This document shows, in pieces, positions 43,645 through 53,213 of a stretch of DNA of 64,000 nt (position 1 is its first letter; each line of letters opens with the position of its first letter). The translations under genes were made by a program, and so were the position numbers. The stretch is from Ignavibacteria bacterium UBA7675 (GTDB lineage Bacteria > Bacteroidota > Ignavibacteria > Kapaibacteriales > UB7675), in assembly GCA_002483085.1 (NCBI GenBank), contig DLHF01000017.1, forward strand, positions 1 to 64,000, in the 5' to 3' direction. Under the pieces are notes generated by a model. The model searched no databases. It was not told the DNA's origin and saw only the letters and a program-made list of their open reading frames with translations.

Positions 43645-44660
43645 GCCTGCACCTCGAAAGTAGGATCGACATGCAGCTTAATTTGCTCGCGGATTTCCTC
43701 CACTGTAAGCCACTGTGTGTTTTCGCCAGAGTTGTACCGGAAACCGTAGTCCAGCATACGACCGTTCATTTCCGTAAGCATTTTCTGTACGGTCCAGTTG
43801 GGAGGAGTAGAAGGCACAATCACAAAGTATTTATCGAACTCTATAGAATTCAGAGCATCGGTTTCAGTAATCATTTCTTCGTGCAATTTTTCGCCGGGAC
43901 GAATACCGATAATTTCATGCCGTGCTCCTGGCGCGATAGCTTCCGCCACATCAGTAATCCTGTAGGAGGGAATTTTCGGCACAAATATCTCGCCGCCCCA
44001 CATATTTTCTAATGCGAACAGCACGAGTTCTACGCCCTCTTCCAGCGTAATATTAAACCTCGTCATGCGGGGGTCGGTAATGGGCAAAACACCGTCGTAG
44101 CGTTTTTTCATAAAAAACGGCACCACCGATCCACGGCTACCAATCACATTTCCATAGCGCACCACCGAAAAATCAACATTGCGCCATCCGCGTATATTGT
44201 TGGCAGCTACGAACAGTTTGTCGGAACAGAGCTTCGTGGCTCCGTAGAGGTTAATTGGTGCAGCAGCCTTATCGGTAGAAAGCGCCACTACTTTTTTCAC
44301 TCCGCTGTCTAAGCACGCGTTGATGATATTTTCAGCACCAATAATATTTGTTTTGATACACTCCATCGGGTTATACTCCGCAGCAGGCACCTGCTTTAGC
44401 GCAGCGGCGTGGATCACAATATCAACCCCCTCCAAAGCGCGCCGGAACCTGTCGGCATCGCGGATATCCCCGATAAAGAACCGAATGGACGGGTACTTAT
44501 CTTCCGGATACAATTGCGCCATTTCGAACTGCTTGAGTTCATCGCGCGAGAATATCACAATGCGGCTGACCTCGGGATACAGTTTGTACACTGTTTCTAC
44601 AAACTTTTTCCCGAAAGAACCGGTCCCGCCGGTTATCAGTATGGATTTACCATTGAGCAT
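43641..44660 (-). CDS. pseB: UDP-N-acetylglucosamine 4,6-dehydratase (inverting)
   Basis: A 339-residue PseB: ILITGGTGSFGKKFVETVY at the N terminus, INLYGATKLCSDKLF at the active site, and IFVPKIPSYRITDVAEA near the C terminus. It dehydrates UDP-GlcNAc at C6, with inversion at C5, to start pseudaminic acid synthesis. It follows the ABC transporter stop by 36 bases, and so probably shares the transcript with the flippase and the DUF115 gene. Confidence 0.96.
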   Translation of the reverse strand: MLNGKSILITGGTGSFGKKFVETVYKLYPEVSRIVIFSRDELKQFEMAQLYPEDKYPSIRFFIGDIRDADRFRRALEGVDIVIHAAALKQVPAAEYNPMECIKTNIIGAENIINACLDSGVKKVVALSTDKAAAPINLYGATKLCSDKLFVAANNIRGWRNVDFSVVRYGNVIGSRGSVVPFFMKKRYDGVLPITDPRMTRFNITLEEGVELVLFALENMWGGEIFVPKIPSYRITDVAEAIAPGARHEIIGIRPGEKLHEEMITETDALNSIEFDKYFVIVPSTPPNWTVQKMLTEMNGRMLDYGFRYNSGENTQWLTVEEIREQIKLHVDPTFEVQA

Positions 44661-44696
44661 AGGCCGTACACCTGTTGAAGCTGAGTAAAAAGCATA

Positions 44697-46493
44697 TCAC
44701 AATTGTTGCAGTTGCACCATGTGCATAAATCGCGAACCCGAAGAAGCTACAAGTTCGTCGTAGGTTCCTTCTTCGCTCACGCGCCCGCTGTCGAGCACAT
44801 AAATACGGTCGGCATTCCGAATTGTCGAGAGCCTGTGGGCAATAATGACAACTGTCATCGTGCCCCTGAGCTCGTCGATGCTGCGCTGTATAAATTTCTC
44901 GGAGTCGCTGTCTAACGCGCTCGTCGCTTCGTCGAGAATAAGCAAGCGAGGCTGCTTAAACAACTCGCGCGCAATGGCCAAGCGCTGGCGCTGCCCACCA
45001 GAAAGCATCACTCCCCTGTCGCCAATCAACGCATTATAGCCGTCGGGCATGGCGCGAATAAAATCGTCGCAATACGCACGGCGTGCGGCGTCCTGTACTT
45101 TGTCTATACACAATTTCTCGGAGGCGTCGCAGTTCCACAGGCTTACGTTGTTGGCTACGCTGTCGTCGAACAGCACGCATTCCTGTGTTACATAGCCAAT
45201 CTGCCTGCGATACCCGCGCACATCTACCGCGTGCAGCGGTCTGCCGTCGAGCGTTATTTCGCCCTGCTGTGGTTTGAGCAATCCTGTAAGCAGGTCCACT
45301 AATGTCGATTTTCCAGAGCCCGATTCCCCGACAAATGCCACCGTTGTATTCGCCGGAATGTCGATGCTGATATTCTGTATTACCGGTTTATCGCCATAGG
45401 CAAATGTTACATTGTGTAGCTTGATTCCCTGCTGAAAACCGGGAACTTCGTCGGCGCTTGCAGCCTCTTCATTGTTCTTCATATCCTGCACCGCCGATAC
45501 AACAGTGTCTATACCACCCATCATAGAACACACGTTCTGCCACTGTTTCTGGAAGTACGTAATGGCCATGAGCATGCGGTAAAACAGCATAATAGCTACG
45601 ATGATCGGGGCAATACTCGCACCTACCACTACTACTTGGTAATACAACACAGCGATGAGAAAGAACAAAATAATGGGCTCAGAGAAGGCGTGTACAACCG
45701 ATGCCGCACTTCCTACCTTGAAGTCCAGATCGGCTACTCTGTTTACGCTCGGCATCAGCTTGCCGTACAGCCGGGGAAATCCAGCCGTCGATTTTAGATA
45801 TTTAAACGCCTGCACACTTTGTATGAGCAATCCCTGAAGCGTTGCGTTTTCTCGCGATGTTTGCTGCGAATACTGCGACGCAAGCCGTGAAAAGTATTTT
45901 AGTAGCCAAAGCACCGAGCCGCCAGCAAATATCGCGAATACCGTGAACTGCCAGTTCAAAAACAGCGACATGATAAGCAGCGCAACCAGCGTGAACAGAT
46001 ACGATAGTACCATTGCGTAGCGGTTGAAAAACTCCACTGCCCGGTTTACTTCTACTGTCACAAGATTGGTAAAGAATCCTGTGTTCCTCTTGGTGTAGTA
46101 TCGGTAGTCCAGTTCTGCCGTAAGCTCAATAATATTCCGCCGCATATCGCGCGCCAGCCGCGATGATAGCCGCGCTTGGTACATCGCTTGGGCAAATGTC
46201 ACGATCCCCTTTAGTATGAATACTGCCGTAATCATAAAGAGAGTTGTCTTGGGCGACATCGACAGTCCTAACCACGCGAACATCTTGTGGATAGCCTTCG
46301 ACATCACATCGGAGCTCTCCGCAGAAATATTCGTCTGCGTAAAGAATGGTAAAAACAGCGTGATGCCCAAGCCCTCCATTACGCCTGCCAAAAGCGTGAT
46401 CGCAATAAAAACGAACAGCCTGTGGCCCGTGTATGGTTTAAATACATGGTAGTAATTGACAATTGTAGACGCTATGGGAATACGTATCTTCAT
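44697..46493 (-). CDS. ABC transporter, fused permease and ATPase (PglK/MsbA type)
   Basis: A 598-residue half-transporter. Six membrane helices fall in about residues 20-330. The ATPase has Walker A GESGSGKST, signature LSGGQRQR, Walker B LLILDEATS and switch AHRLST. PglK-type proteins flip lipid-linked oligosaccharides to the periplasm. No wzx or wzy was found in the window, which makes it the best candidate flippase for the locus. The start overlaps the DUF115 stop by four bases (ATGA). Confidence 0.93.
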   Translation of the reverse strand: MKIRIPIASTIVNYYHVFKPYTGHRLFVFIAITLLAGVMEGLGITLFLPFFTQTNISAESSDVMSKAIHKMFAWLGLSMSPKTTLFMITAVFILKGIVTFAQAMYQARLSSRLARDMRRNIIELTAELDYRYYTKRNTGFFTNLVTVEVNRAVEFFNRYAMVLSYLFTLVALLIMSLFLNWQFTVFAIFAGGSVLWLLKYFSRLASQYSQQTSRENATLQGLLIQSVQAFKYLKSTAGFPRLYGKLMPSVNRVADLDFKVGSAASVVHAFSEPIILFFLIAVLYYQVVVVGASIAPIIVAIMLFYRMLMAITYFQKQWQNVCSMMGGIDTVVSAVQDMKNNEEAASADEVPGFQQGIKLHNVTFAYGDKPVIQNISIDIPANTTVAFVGESGSGKSTLVDLLTGLLKPQQGEITLDGRPLHAVDVRGYRRQIGYVTQECVLFDDSVANNVSLWNCDASEKLCIDKVQDAARRAYCDDFIRAMPDGYNALIGDRGVMLSGGQRQRLAIARELFKQPRLLILDEATSALDSDSEKFIQRSIDELRGTMTVVIIAHRLSTIRNADRIYVLDSGRVSEEGTYDELVASSGSRFMHMVQLQQL

Positions 46494-47452
46494 TGCACTT
46501 TTCCAGCTACCCGGCTTGCGAATTCCCGGTATGATATTTTGTCGTACACCGGGCTCTCAAATCCATCCGGCACAACATTAACAATACGGACATTATGCGC
46601 TTCGGCAAAACGCTTCACAATGCTATGGCGCTCATACATGCCAGCCGATGGCTCCCGGACGATAATCCAATACTGCTCATTGTGCTGCCTGTTTACGCCC
46701 CGTACATGCAAGCTGGGATGCTTGCGCTCGTACTCCCGCATCTGGCTCTCTATCTCGCTTTGCGTTAGGTTTGCAGGCACTCGGGGGACATCGTAAAAAT
46801 GGTACTCGTTCACAGGGCTGTACGTGTAGCCACAGCCAAACAGATACAACTCCTTAAATCCCATGTACACCGATGCTGCAATCATTGTAAAAATAGCACC
46901 TTCGGCAAAGGTAATTCTCTTTGTAAGATCGCCCTGAAGTTTCTCTGCTTCGAGCAGCGGCTTTTTGGGCAAAACATAGTGCAGGTGTTTTCCGCGCAGC
47001 AGCCCGCGCTCTGTAAAGTAGCTGTTCAGCGACGCATCAAAAAAGAACAATGGGTCGCTCTTGGCAAAAGCCCTGTCGATGTCCGTGTACAGTTTGCCAA
47101 TGTCTTCGAGATATTGCTGCCCGTATAATCGCCCGTAGAACGGCTCTACTACTGTGTAGAAGTCGATGTTCAGTTTGTGGAAATCCGGATGCTGGAATAT
47201 CTCGTTGCAGCTAAATATGTACTCATTGGCAAGCGCAGAAATATCGACGTCGAACAGCGACGACCCAGTGCCGAGAATCACGCAGCGCTTTCCAGCGTGT
47301 AGGTTGTGCAGAGCAGCATTGGCAGAGAGCAGCGAACCAAGCCGCACATCCTGCACGGCGTGAAACACTGGCCGAGCCGCTTTTTTCAGCGACCTGAATC
47401 TGTTGATTGTTCCGGTAATGCGGTCTGCTACCCACCTGCGCTGTTGTGCCAT
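46490..47452 (-). CDS. DUF115/Maf-like putative nonulosonate transferase
   Basis: A 320-residue protein with RCVILGTGSSLFDVDISALA at about residues 54-74, FSCNEIFQHP, and FTMIAASVYMGFKELYLFGC with GYTY. This arrangement is shared by the motility-associated (Maf, DUF115) transferases and GT42 sialyltransferase-like enzymes, which act on CMP-activated nonulosonic acids. It sits upstream of the flippase and pseBCG. A role in adding Pse or Leg to the glycan or directly to protein is plausible but not shown. Confidence 0.78.
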   Translation of the reverse strand: MAQQRRWVADRITGTINRFRSLKKAARPVFHAVQDVRLGSLLSANAALHNLHAGKRCVILGTGSSLFDVDISALANEYIFSCNEIFQHPDFHKLNIDFYTVVEPFYGRLYGQQYLEDIGKLYTDIDRAFAKSDPLFFFDASLNSYFTERGLLRGKHLHYVLPKKPLLEAEKLQGDLTKRITFAEGAIFTMIAASVYMGFKELYLFGCGYTYSPVNEYHFYDVPRVPANLTQSEIESQMREYERKHPSLHVRGVNRQHNEQYWIIVREPSAGMYERHSIVKRFAEAHNVRIVNVVPDGFESPVYDKISYREFASRVAGKVQ

Positions 47453-47480
47453 GCTCCTTCTCTACAAAAAATGTTCCTGT

Positions 47481-47654
47481 TCGCTTCGGTCTCTGCTCTT
47501 GTGTACCGTCTCCGCACCGCGCAGCACACCCGCTGCGTGGCTGCTCGGCCACCATCGCGCGCGATAAATGCAACAACGATGGACGCCGGTGACAGCGACG
47601 TAGTCCGTGCATCATTCTCATGATTACCGGGCGCCGCGAAGACGCCCGTGCCAC
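47481..47654 (-). repeat. Dispersed intergenic repeat, copy R8
   Basis: Full copy in reverse. On the minus strand the hairpin CGGGCG-N9-CGCCCG is perfect, followed by CGCTGTCACCGGCG. There is an inserted AT-containing stretch, then CAGCCACGCAGCGGGTGTGC, GCGCGGTGCGGAGAC and GAGCAGAGACCGAAGCGAA. It lies between the fusion gene stop and the DUF115 start. Confidence 0.8.
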
Positions 47655-47719
47655 TATCACCTATGTGCTTCTACAAGCAGTTTTTCCGTATAGCTACGAC
47701 CATCGCCGCCCAACGATCC

Positions 47720-49675
47720 TTATTTTCCCGGGCCACCTCTGCGCCCATCGCGCCACTCGCGCGATGCCTGCCCAAAATGCTCGCCGAGAATAGCGTCTTC
47801 GTCGGGCAGAGGAGCTACGCGCTCAGCAAACAAGAATTCGTAGTTGAATACAATGCCGCCCACCGATTCCGGCTGGCCGCCAAATCGCTCGGTCTGCCTG
47901 CGGTCGGACACCCATGTCACCTTAAAGCCTTCTTTTTCTAGAAACTCCCGCACATCATCGCGGCCAAATGCGTTGAAGTAATCGCGCATCGTGTGGAAGC
48001 CGTCTTCGAGCAAAATATCGGGAATGAAGCGCGTTTCTTCCTCGTCCTCAAAGTGCGACCGAATCACTAACCAGTGCTTTGCAGCCCGCGCCATCGCTTC
48101 CAATGGAGCGTGGTAGGTCGGAAAGTAGTACAGCGTATTAAGGCACACAACTGCGTCGTAGCTCTCCTCGGGCGGCAATTGGTGTAATGCCATGTGCCGC
48201 AAGCGCTCGGGCTGTAGGCCAAGCGGAGCCAGATAGTGCCGCCCGATCTCCACTCCACGCGCATAATGATCAATCCCGTAATACTCCACTCCCAGCTTTC
48301 TGAACGAGCGCCAGGCATGCCCACCGGCACAGCCTACATCGAGCATCGACATACCAGCAGCGAGTTTATCGGCCAGAAGGTCTACCGCCTGTGCGACAGA
48401 ATCCGTCTCGGGCGATTCTCCCGATGCGCGAGTAACACACGACGCCGGAAATACTTTTGAGTGCTGCCATATCGACCGGGGAAATTTGGAGTGCGCTTCC
48501 AATGGGCGGTCGAAAAAGTCGGCGAGCGGTTTACCTCCGCGCTCCACGATAAACACCGAGGACTCGCCCATAGGCGTCGAGCCTGCTATGCCGATCTTTG
48601 CCCAGTCCATTCCTTTGGGCACGCGCCATTGCCAGTGCTTTTCGTCGATGCGGACTACGTCGTCCACCACATGCTGCACTTCGCTATCGGCAGTCTGCAC
48701 AGCGATCCAGGGTATCGACTGGTGTAGCGGCTCGCTGCTCCAGATGCTCATACGACCAGTTTCCTCGTTGTAGAGCGCTTCGATCTCTGGCTGATAGGCG
48801 TGCTCCACATGCAAATACTTGCGTGCGGCCTCTACCGGACCGGCGTACTGCCATTCTACTTCGGGATATTCTTTTGCAATCGCCGCCACTGCTGCGTGGA
48901 ACGCATCAATACGCGGCTTGATATCGCGGTAGTCGTGTTCAAAGAACGATAGAATAGCGGGCTCACCATTGTGGGCGCGCTCGAATGCAGCGCGAATTTC
49001 TTGGTCGTCGAATGTATAGACATTAGTGACCAGATCGAGACAACGCGCCATTGTGCGGCGCCCAGCACCCGGTTTGCGAAAATCTTCAGTGTCGGGATGA
49101 TACAGCTTCCACTCTTTTACGCCACTGCTCCAGTCCATAATTCCGGGAATAGAGAGAGGCGCGCGGTTGGAGTAGTCGAACGGAAACCACGCATCTACCC
49201 AGCGCGAGGAAATCGGGTCCATAATAGTACCACCGGCGCGATAGCACACAGGGAACCACCGGCGCTCTATGATCTGGCGCGATATGATGTTCTCGTATTC
49301 CTGCGAAGCCGTCCAGTCGAGCCCCCACTCATTGCCCACACCACTTACCGCAGGCTGATGATAGTGCCAGCATTCTTCATCGCCGTACTGCTGTATTTTA
49401 TCGCCCCAGCGCTCAAGATAGTGGTCGCGCACGTTGTGATAGCCAAAGTCGCGCCCGCGTGGATTGGTAGTAAACCCCGTCCATGTAAGAAAAAACCAGC
49501 CTATTTTGAAATGCCCGCCGGTTGAGTCGGGATACTTCATGCGAAATTCTTCATCGAACAATTTGTCCATTGCCGCATCTACTTGCGGCCAGTCGGGCAA
49601 AAGCTCGGCATTGCCGGGATCGGCGCATGGCCCTTCGGTGTCCATGCAAAAAACGACGTACACTTTTTCGCTCAT
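47720..49675 (-). CDS. Deacetylase-like and SAM methyltransferase fusion protein
   Basis: A 651-residue two-domain protein. Residues 1-300 look like a polysaccharide deacetylase/amidohydrolase barrel (VYVVFCMDTEGPC at the start, CYRAGGTIMDP, ILSFFEHDYRDIKPRIDAF). Residues from about 425 form a class I methyltransferase (SMLDVGCAGGHAWRSFRKLG, VVCLNTLYYFPTYHAPLEAM). The connecting region of about 110 residues is unfamiliar. I start at 49675 (MSEKVYVVF). It is in the Leg block just after the SDR. It could deacetylate and methylate a sugar, and I do not recall this pairing from known glycan clusters. Confidence 0.82.
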   Translation of the reverse strand: MSEKVYVVFCMDTEGPCADPGNAELLPDWPQVDAAMDKLFDEEFRMKYPDSTGGHFKIGWFFLTWTGFTTNPRGRDFGYHNVRDHYLERWGDKIQQYGDEECWHYHQPAVSGVGNEWGLDWTASQEYENIISRQIIERRWFPVCYRAGGTIMDPISSRWVDAWFPFDYSNRAPLSIPGIMDWSSGVKEWKLYHPDTEDFRKPGAGRRTMARCLDLVTNVYTFDDQEIRAAFERAHNGEPAILSFFEHDYRDIKPRIDAFHAAVAAIAKEYPEVEWQYAGPVEAARKYLHVEHAYQPEIEALYNEETGRMSIWSSEPLHQSIPWIAVQTADSEVQHVVDDVVRIDEKHWQWRVPKGMDWAKIGIAGSTPMGESSVFIVERGGKPLADFFDRPLEAHSKFPRSIWQHSKVFPASCVTRASGESPETDSVAQAVDLLADKLAAGMSMLDVGCAGGHAWRSFRKLGVEYYGIDHYARGVEIGRHYLAPLGLQPERLRHMALHQLPPEESYDAVVCLNTLYYFPTYHAPLEAMARAAKHWLVIRSHFEDEEETRFIPDILLEDGFHTMRDYFNAFGRDDVREFLEKEGFKVTWVSDRRQTERFGGQPESVGGIVFNYEFLFAERVAPLPDEDAILGEHFGQASREWRDGRRGGPGK

Positions 49676-49706
49676 AGTTTTTTTTGATTGCAAGAGTAAT
49701 ACGAGT

Positions 49707-50534
49707 TTACCAGGCGCTCAAACCGCCGTCGACCATAATGTTTTGTCCGGTAATGTAGCTTGAGGCGTCGGAGGCGAGGAACAGCAGAGCACCTACCATT
49801 TCCGGGGGGTTGCCCATCCTGCCTAAAGGAATACGCGCCGAATAGCGCTGTTTAAATTCGTCATTCTGGCCGCTGTCATTGCCGCCAGGCGTCAAAGTAT
49901 TGACACGAATGCCCTTATCAGCCCAGTAGGTTGACAAATATTTGGTCAATCCTACAACTGCAGCCTTCGACGCGGAATACACGGCAGGCGAGCTGATCTG
50001 GCGCCCCATGTAGAATGACCCTTCGTAAATACGAGGATCGGGAGCCATTACTCCGTAAATAGAAGAAGTTTGTACAATGCTCCCACCCTTGCCCTGCCGT
50101 ACCATTTGCCCGCCTACGGCTTGGGCAACAAGGAACATACCGTCGATATTTACCGACATAATCCTGCGCCATTCTTCGAGCGAGTATTCCTCAAACGGTG
50201 CGAAGAACGCATCGAGGTCGGTGGACTTGCTCGCGGCATTGTTGTGAAGCACAGTAATCTCGCCAAATTCTTCTACGACCTGGCGCACCATAGCGCGCAC
50301 CGACTCTGGCGATGCTACATCGCAGGCGAGGCCAATGGTGCCAACGCCATACCGATCGGCAAGCGATGAAGCAAGCTCTTCGGCAGGCTCGCGGTGCAGA
50401 TCAATTACCGCTACATCTGCGCCTGCTTCGGCCAGCCCGGCACAGAAATGACGTCCGAGAATACCAGCACCACCTGTAACAACAGCCTTTTTGCCTTTGA
50501 GACTAAACTGCGAAAAGTACGATACATCACTCAT
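49707..50534 (-). CDS. SDR oxidoreductase (PtmA-like position)
   Basis: A 275-residue classical SDR: AVVTGGAGILGRHFCAGLA at the N terminus, an NNAAS motif, and YSASKAAVVGLTKYL at about residues 188-202 (YxxxK). TGQNIMVDGGLS ends the protein. The gene order legI, ptmE, oxidoreductase, legF, SDR repeats the ptmC-E-F-B-A arrangement of Campylobacter, which supplies GDP-glucosamine for legionaminic acid. The ATG at 50534 overlaps the legF stop by eight bases. Confidence 0.88.
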   Translation of the reverse strand: MSDVSYFSQFSLKGKKAVVTGGAGILGRHFCAGLAEAGADVAVIDLHREPAEELASSLADRYGVGTIGLACDVASPESVRAMVRQVVEEFGEITVLHNNAASKSTDLDAFFAPFEEYSLEEWRRIMSVNIDGMFLVAQAVGGQMVRQGKGGSIVQTSSIYGVMAPDPRIYEGSFYMGRQISSPAVYSASKAAVVGLTKYLSTYWADKGIRVNTLTPGGNDSGQNDEFKQRYSARIPLGRMGNPPEMVGALLFLASDASSYITGQNIMVDGGLSAW

Positions 50535-51234
50535 GGATATGTTCCCGCCTTGAAAGCAATAGTTGCACAATGTCGAAATCGAGTTCGGAGTCGATGTCAA
50601 TCGACCGATCTTCCGGCATTTCAAACAGCAGCGTGTCGTCGTTGAATATGCCCGCGCCGTTCATCAAAGCATCGCGCTGCCATACATAAATCGACGCGTT
50701 CATATCGTAGCAACGGGGGGCATCTTGCCGCCGCACAATGGGCTTTTCGGGGCGCTTTGCCAGCCCTACTACGCCTTGCTCGTTTTCTTCTACAAGGTTG
50801 AAATACGGCGAGCGCCGGGCAGGTGCTCCCGTGATAACATTCACAACATTTTTTTCTTCCATCAGAGCCACAGCGCCGCGTATATCTTCTGGCAACCTGA
50901 GCGGCGACGTAGCATCGAGATCGACAACAAGAGTGTACTGCACGCCTGCAATGCGTTCGACCTCGGCCACGCAATGCCGTATTACCGGCGGCTTGGGCGC
51001 TGTGTCGGTCGCGAGTTCGTCGGGGCGTTTTATCAAGCTCGTCACCCCATACTCCGACGCAATACGCAGAATATCATCGGAATCGCTGCTCACAGCAATA
51101 TCGTCGAACAAACGGGATTCGCGCGCTTGCAGAATTGTATGAGCAATAAGCGGCTTTCCGGCAATGATCCGAAGATTTTTGTTTTTCACACCCTTGGAGC
51201 CACCCCGGGCGCAGATCGTGCAAAGTCGTTTCAT
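50527..51234 (-). CDS. legF: CMP-legionaminic acid synthetase
   Basis: A 235-residue acylneuraminate cytidylyltransferase: LCTICARGGSKGVKNKNLRI, VVDLDATSPLRLPEDI and DMNASIYVWQRDAL match LegF/NeuA. The start at 51234 overlaps the upstream oxidoreductase stop as ATGA; a further ATG at 51246 would extend it by four residues. It is the last step of nucleotide activation in the Leg branch. Confidence 0.92.
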   Translation of the reverse strand: MKRLCTICARGGSKGVKNKNLRIIAGKPLIAHTILQARESRLFDDIAVSSDSDDILRIASEYGVTSLIKRPDELATDTAPKPPVIRHCVAEVERIAGVQYTLVVDLDATSPLRLPEDIRGAVALMEEKNVVNVITGAPARRSPYFNLVEENEQGVVGLAKRPEKPIVRRQDAPRCYDMNASIYVWQRDALMNGAGIFNDDTLLFEMPEDRSIDIDSELDFDIVQLLLSRREHIHE

Positions 51235-52142
51235 CTGCTTATCCATGTTTGTGTACTGTTCGCCTTTTCAGCCGCTTCAATCATGTGCATAATGTCGTTT
51301 CCATCGTCGAATGAACACAGGAACTCTCGCCTATTCTCTATCACAGCGCGGTGCTGGTCGCGGAAAGCCTGGTCGCGCACCACAGTAAACTGCTCGGTAC
51401 GGTCGTCCATCTGTAGCGTTCCGGCTATAAGATCGGCTTTCAGCGTGTGCTCCTCGGTGTTGACGACAATGGTACGCTGGCTAATACGGTCGAGATAATT
51501 TATCTGGATTGTCGCTACGGGCACGCGATCAGTTTCGACGAGCAGAGAGTACACATCATCGCTGGTAATTTCCAGACTGCTCAGGTGTCCGCCTCTCGCC
51601 GTAAGCTGCTTCCAGCGCCCGCACATCCACTGCACATAGTCCATTTCGTGGCTGAGATCGCGCAAGACGCCACCGCCCTGTTCTGCATGAGCCGAATACA
51701 CATCGCGGTAATCTCTGCCCGGCCTCCACGTGGGCAAATACTGCCCTATGTAAGCGTGGAAGGTAAGAATGCGCTCGCCGCGCAGCAGTTCGTACAGACG
51801 CTGCATGACGGGATGAAATCGCAGGTTGTACACAACAAATACATTGTTCGTGTCGACATCGGAGAGGTCCCGATAGCTACTGAACAGTGGTTTTTCTACA
51901 AGGACCAAACCGCTGAAATCCGTTGCACGCACCCGGCGCAAATCCGTTTCGTGGTTGACTGTAGCCGAAGCAATAACAATATAGTCCGGCTGAAAATCTT
52001 TAACAGCCTCTTCAACAGTGCTGTAATGCACCGGCACATCGACGTCGCGCCTGCTCACAACTGCCACTGTGCAGCCAATCTCGCCGAGCACGCGGGCATG
52101 CCGCTCGCCAATAGAGCCATAGCCAACAACAACAGCTCTCAT
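51231..52142 (-). CDS. Gfo/Idh/MocA-family oxidoreductase (PtmF-like position)
   Basis: A 303-residue NAD(P)-binding protein with VVVGYGSIGERHARVLG at the N terminus and VEKPLFSS in place of the EKP motif near residue 85. It is second to last of the ptm-like run and overlaps both neighbours by four bases (ATGA). In the Campylobacter order this place is held by PtmF, thought to help supply the glucosamine precursor. The reaction here is not established. Confidence 0.87.
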   Translation of the reverse strand: MRAVVVGYGSIGERHARVLGEIGCTVAVVSRRDVDVPVHYSTVEEAVKDFQPDYIVIASATVNHETDLRRVRATDFSGLVLVEKPLFSSYRDLSDVDTNNVFVVYNLRFHPVMQRLYELLRGERILTFHAYIGQYLPTWRPGRDYRDVYSAHAEQGGGVLRDLSHEMDYVQWMCGRWKQLTARGGHLSSLEITSDDVYSLLVETDRVPVATIQINYLDRISQRTIVVNTEEHTLKADLIAGTLQMDDRTEQFTVVRDQAFRDQHRAVIENRREFLCSFDDGNDIMHMIEAAEKANSTQTWISR

Positions 52143-53188
52143 TCGAACACCTCCATAAATTCTGCGTTCGCGCGCTCAAAGTCGCTCAGGCGCCCAATGT
52201 CTAACCAGTATTCGCGTATCGGGAATGAGCACACAGTCTGCTCCTGCCCGATAAGCTGCTGGAACAGCGAGGGCATGTCGAAAAATTCATTAACAGGAAT
52301 ATGCGTGAGCGCTTCTGGATTCAAGCAGTAAATACCGGCATTGACAAAAAACCGATGCACGGGTTTTTCTACTATTTCAGTCACTTTGTAGTCGTCCACA
52401 TTTACAACGCCGTAGGGCACCTGGAAGTCGTACTCGCGCACGCACATGGTAGCGCAACTCTGGTGCTCGGTGTGGAAATCGAGCAGGTTGTTGAAATTTA
52501 CTTTTGTGAGCAAATCGCCATTCATCACAATACACGGCAGCTCTGGGTGGCTCTCCAAAAGGCTGAGCGATCCGGCGGTACCTAACTTTCTCTCTTCTTC
52601 CAAGTAGTTGATCTCGGCACCAAGGCGGCTGCCGTCGCCAAAGTGTTGTTTGATCATATCGGACATATAATTGACCGAAAAGAAAAACCGCGAGAATCCC
52701 TGCTCTACGAAGTTGTTGACAATGATTTCTAAAATAGGCTTTTCGCCAACTCTGAGCATGGGCTTCGGGCACGAATCTGTAAGCGGAGAGAGCCGCGAGC
52801 CGAGTCCGCCAGCCATCAGCACAACCCAGTTGTCGCGCGTGGGTGTGCCGAGAAATTCTTCTACTGTGTGCAGCCCGCGAAGGATGCCGCGATCATCGAC
52901 AACGGGCACGTGTTTGATCTCGTGCGCTTTCATCAGGCGCAAAACATCCTCGCGCGATGTGCCGGGCTTTACAGAATACGGATGCAGGCTCATGATCTGC
53001 TCCACTGGCTCTTCGAGCTGGAGCCCCTTGAGCAGCGCACGCCGCACATCGCCATCGGTGACAGTTCCCACAAGGCGGCTACTGGCGTCTACTACGAGAG
53101 CTACCTTGAGCGCACTGCGGTCGATCACCTCTACCGTCTGGCGAATAGAGTGCGAAGGCTGCACTAATGATTCTTTCCACGTATTCAT
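52139..53188 (-). CDS. ptmE: CBS-domain nucleotidyltransferase (PtmE, GDP-glucosamine synthesis)
   Basis: A 349-residue protein. Two CBS motifs occupy about residues 1-115 (VDASSRLVGTVTDGDVRRAL; EIKHVPVVDDRGILRGL). A sugar nucleotidyltransferase follows: NWVVLMAGGLGSRLSPLTD, then CPKPMLRVGEKPILEIIV. This CBS-plus-transferase architecture is that of PtmE, which makes GDP-glucosamine for legionaminic acid. The CBS pair could sense an adenylate ligand. It overlaps the next gene by four bases. Confidence 0.9.
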   Translation of the reverse strand: MNTWKESLVQPSHSIRQTVEVIDRSALKVALVVDASSRLVGTVTDGDVRRALLKGLQLEEPVEQIMSLHPYSVKPGTSREDVLRLMKAHEIKHVPVVDDRGILRGLHTVEEFLGTPTRDNWVVLMAGGLGSRLSPLTDSCPKPMLRVGEKPILEIIVNNFVEQGFSRFFFSVNYMSDMIKQHFGDGSRLGAEINYLEEERKLGTAGSLSLLESHPELPCIVMNGDLLTKVNFNNLLDFHTEHQSCATMCVREYDFQVPYGVVNVDDYKVTEIVEKPVHRFFVNAGIYCLNPEALTHIPVNEFFDMPSLFQQLIGQEQTVCSFPIREYWLDIGRLSDFERANAEFMEVFE

Positions 53189-53213
53189 GTCTGCTTTTCA
53201 GCTATAGTACAAA

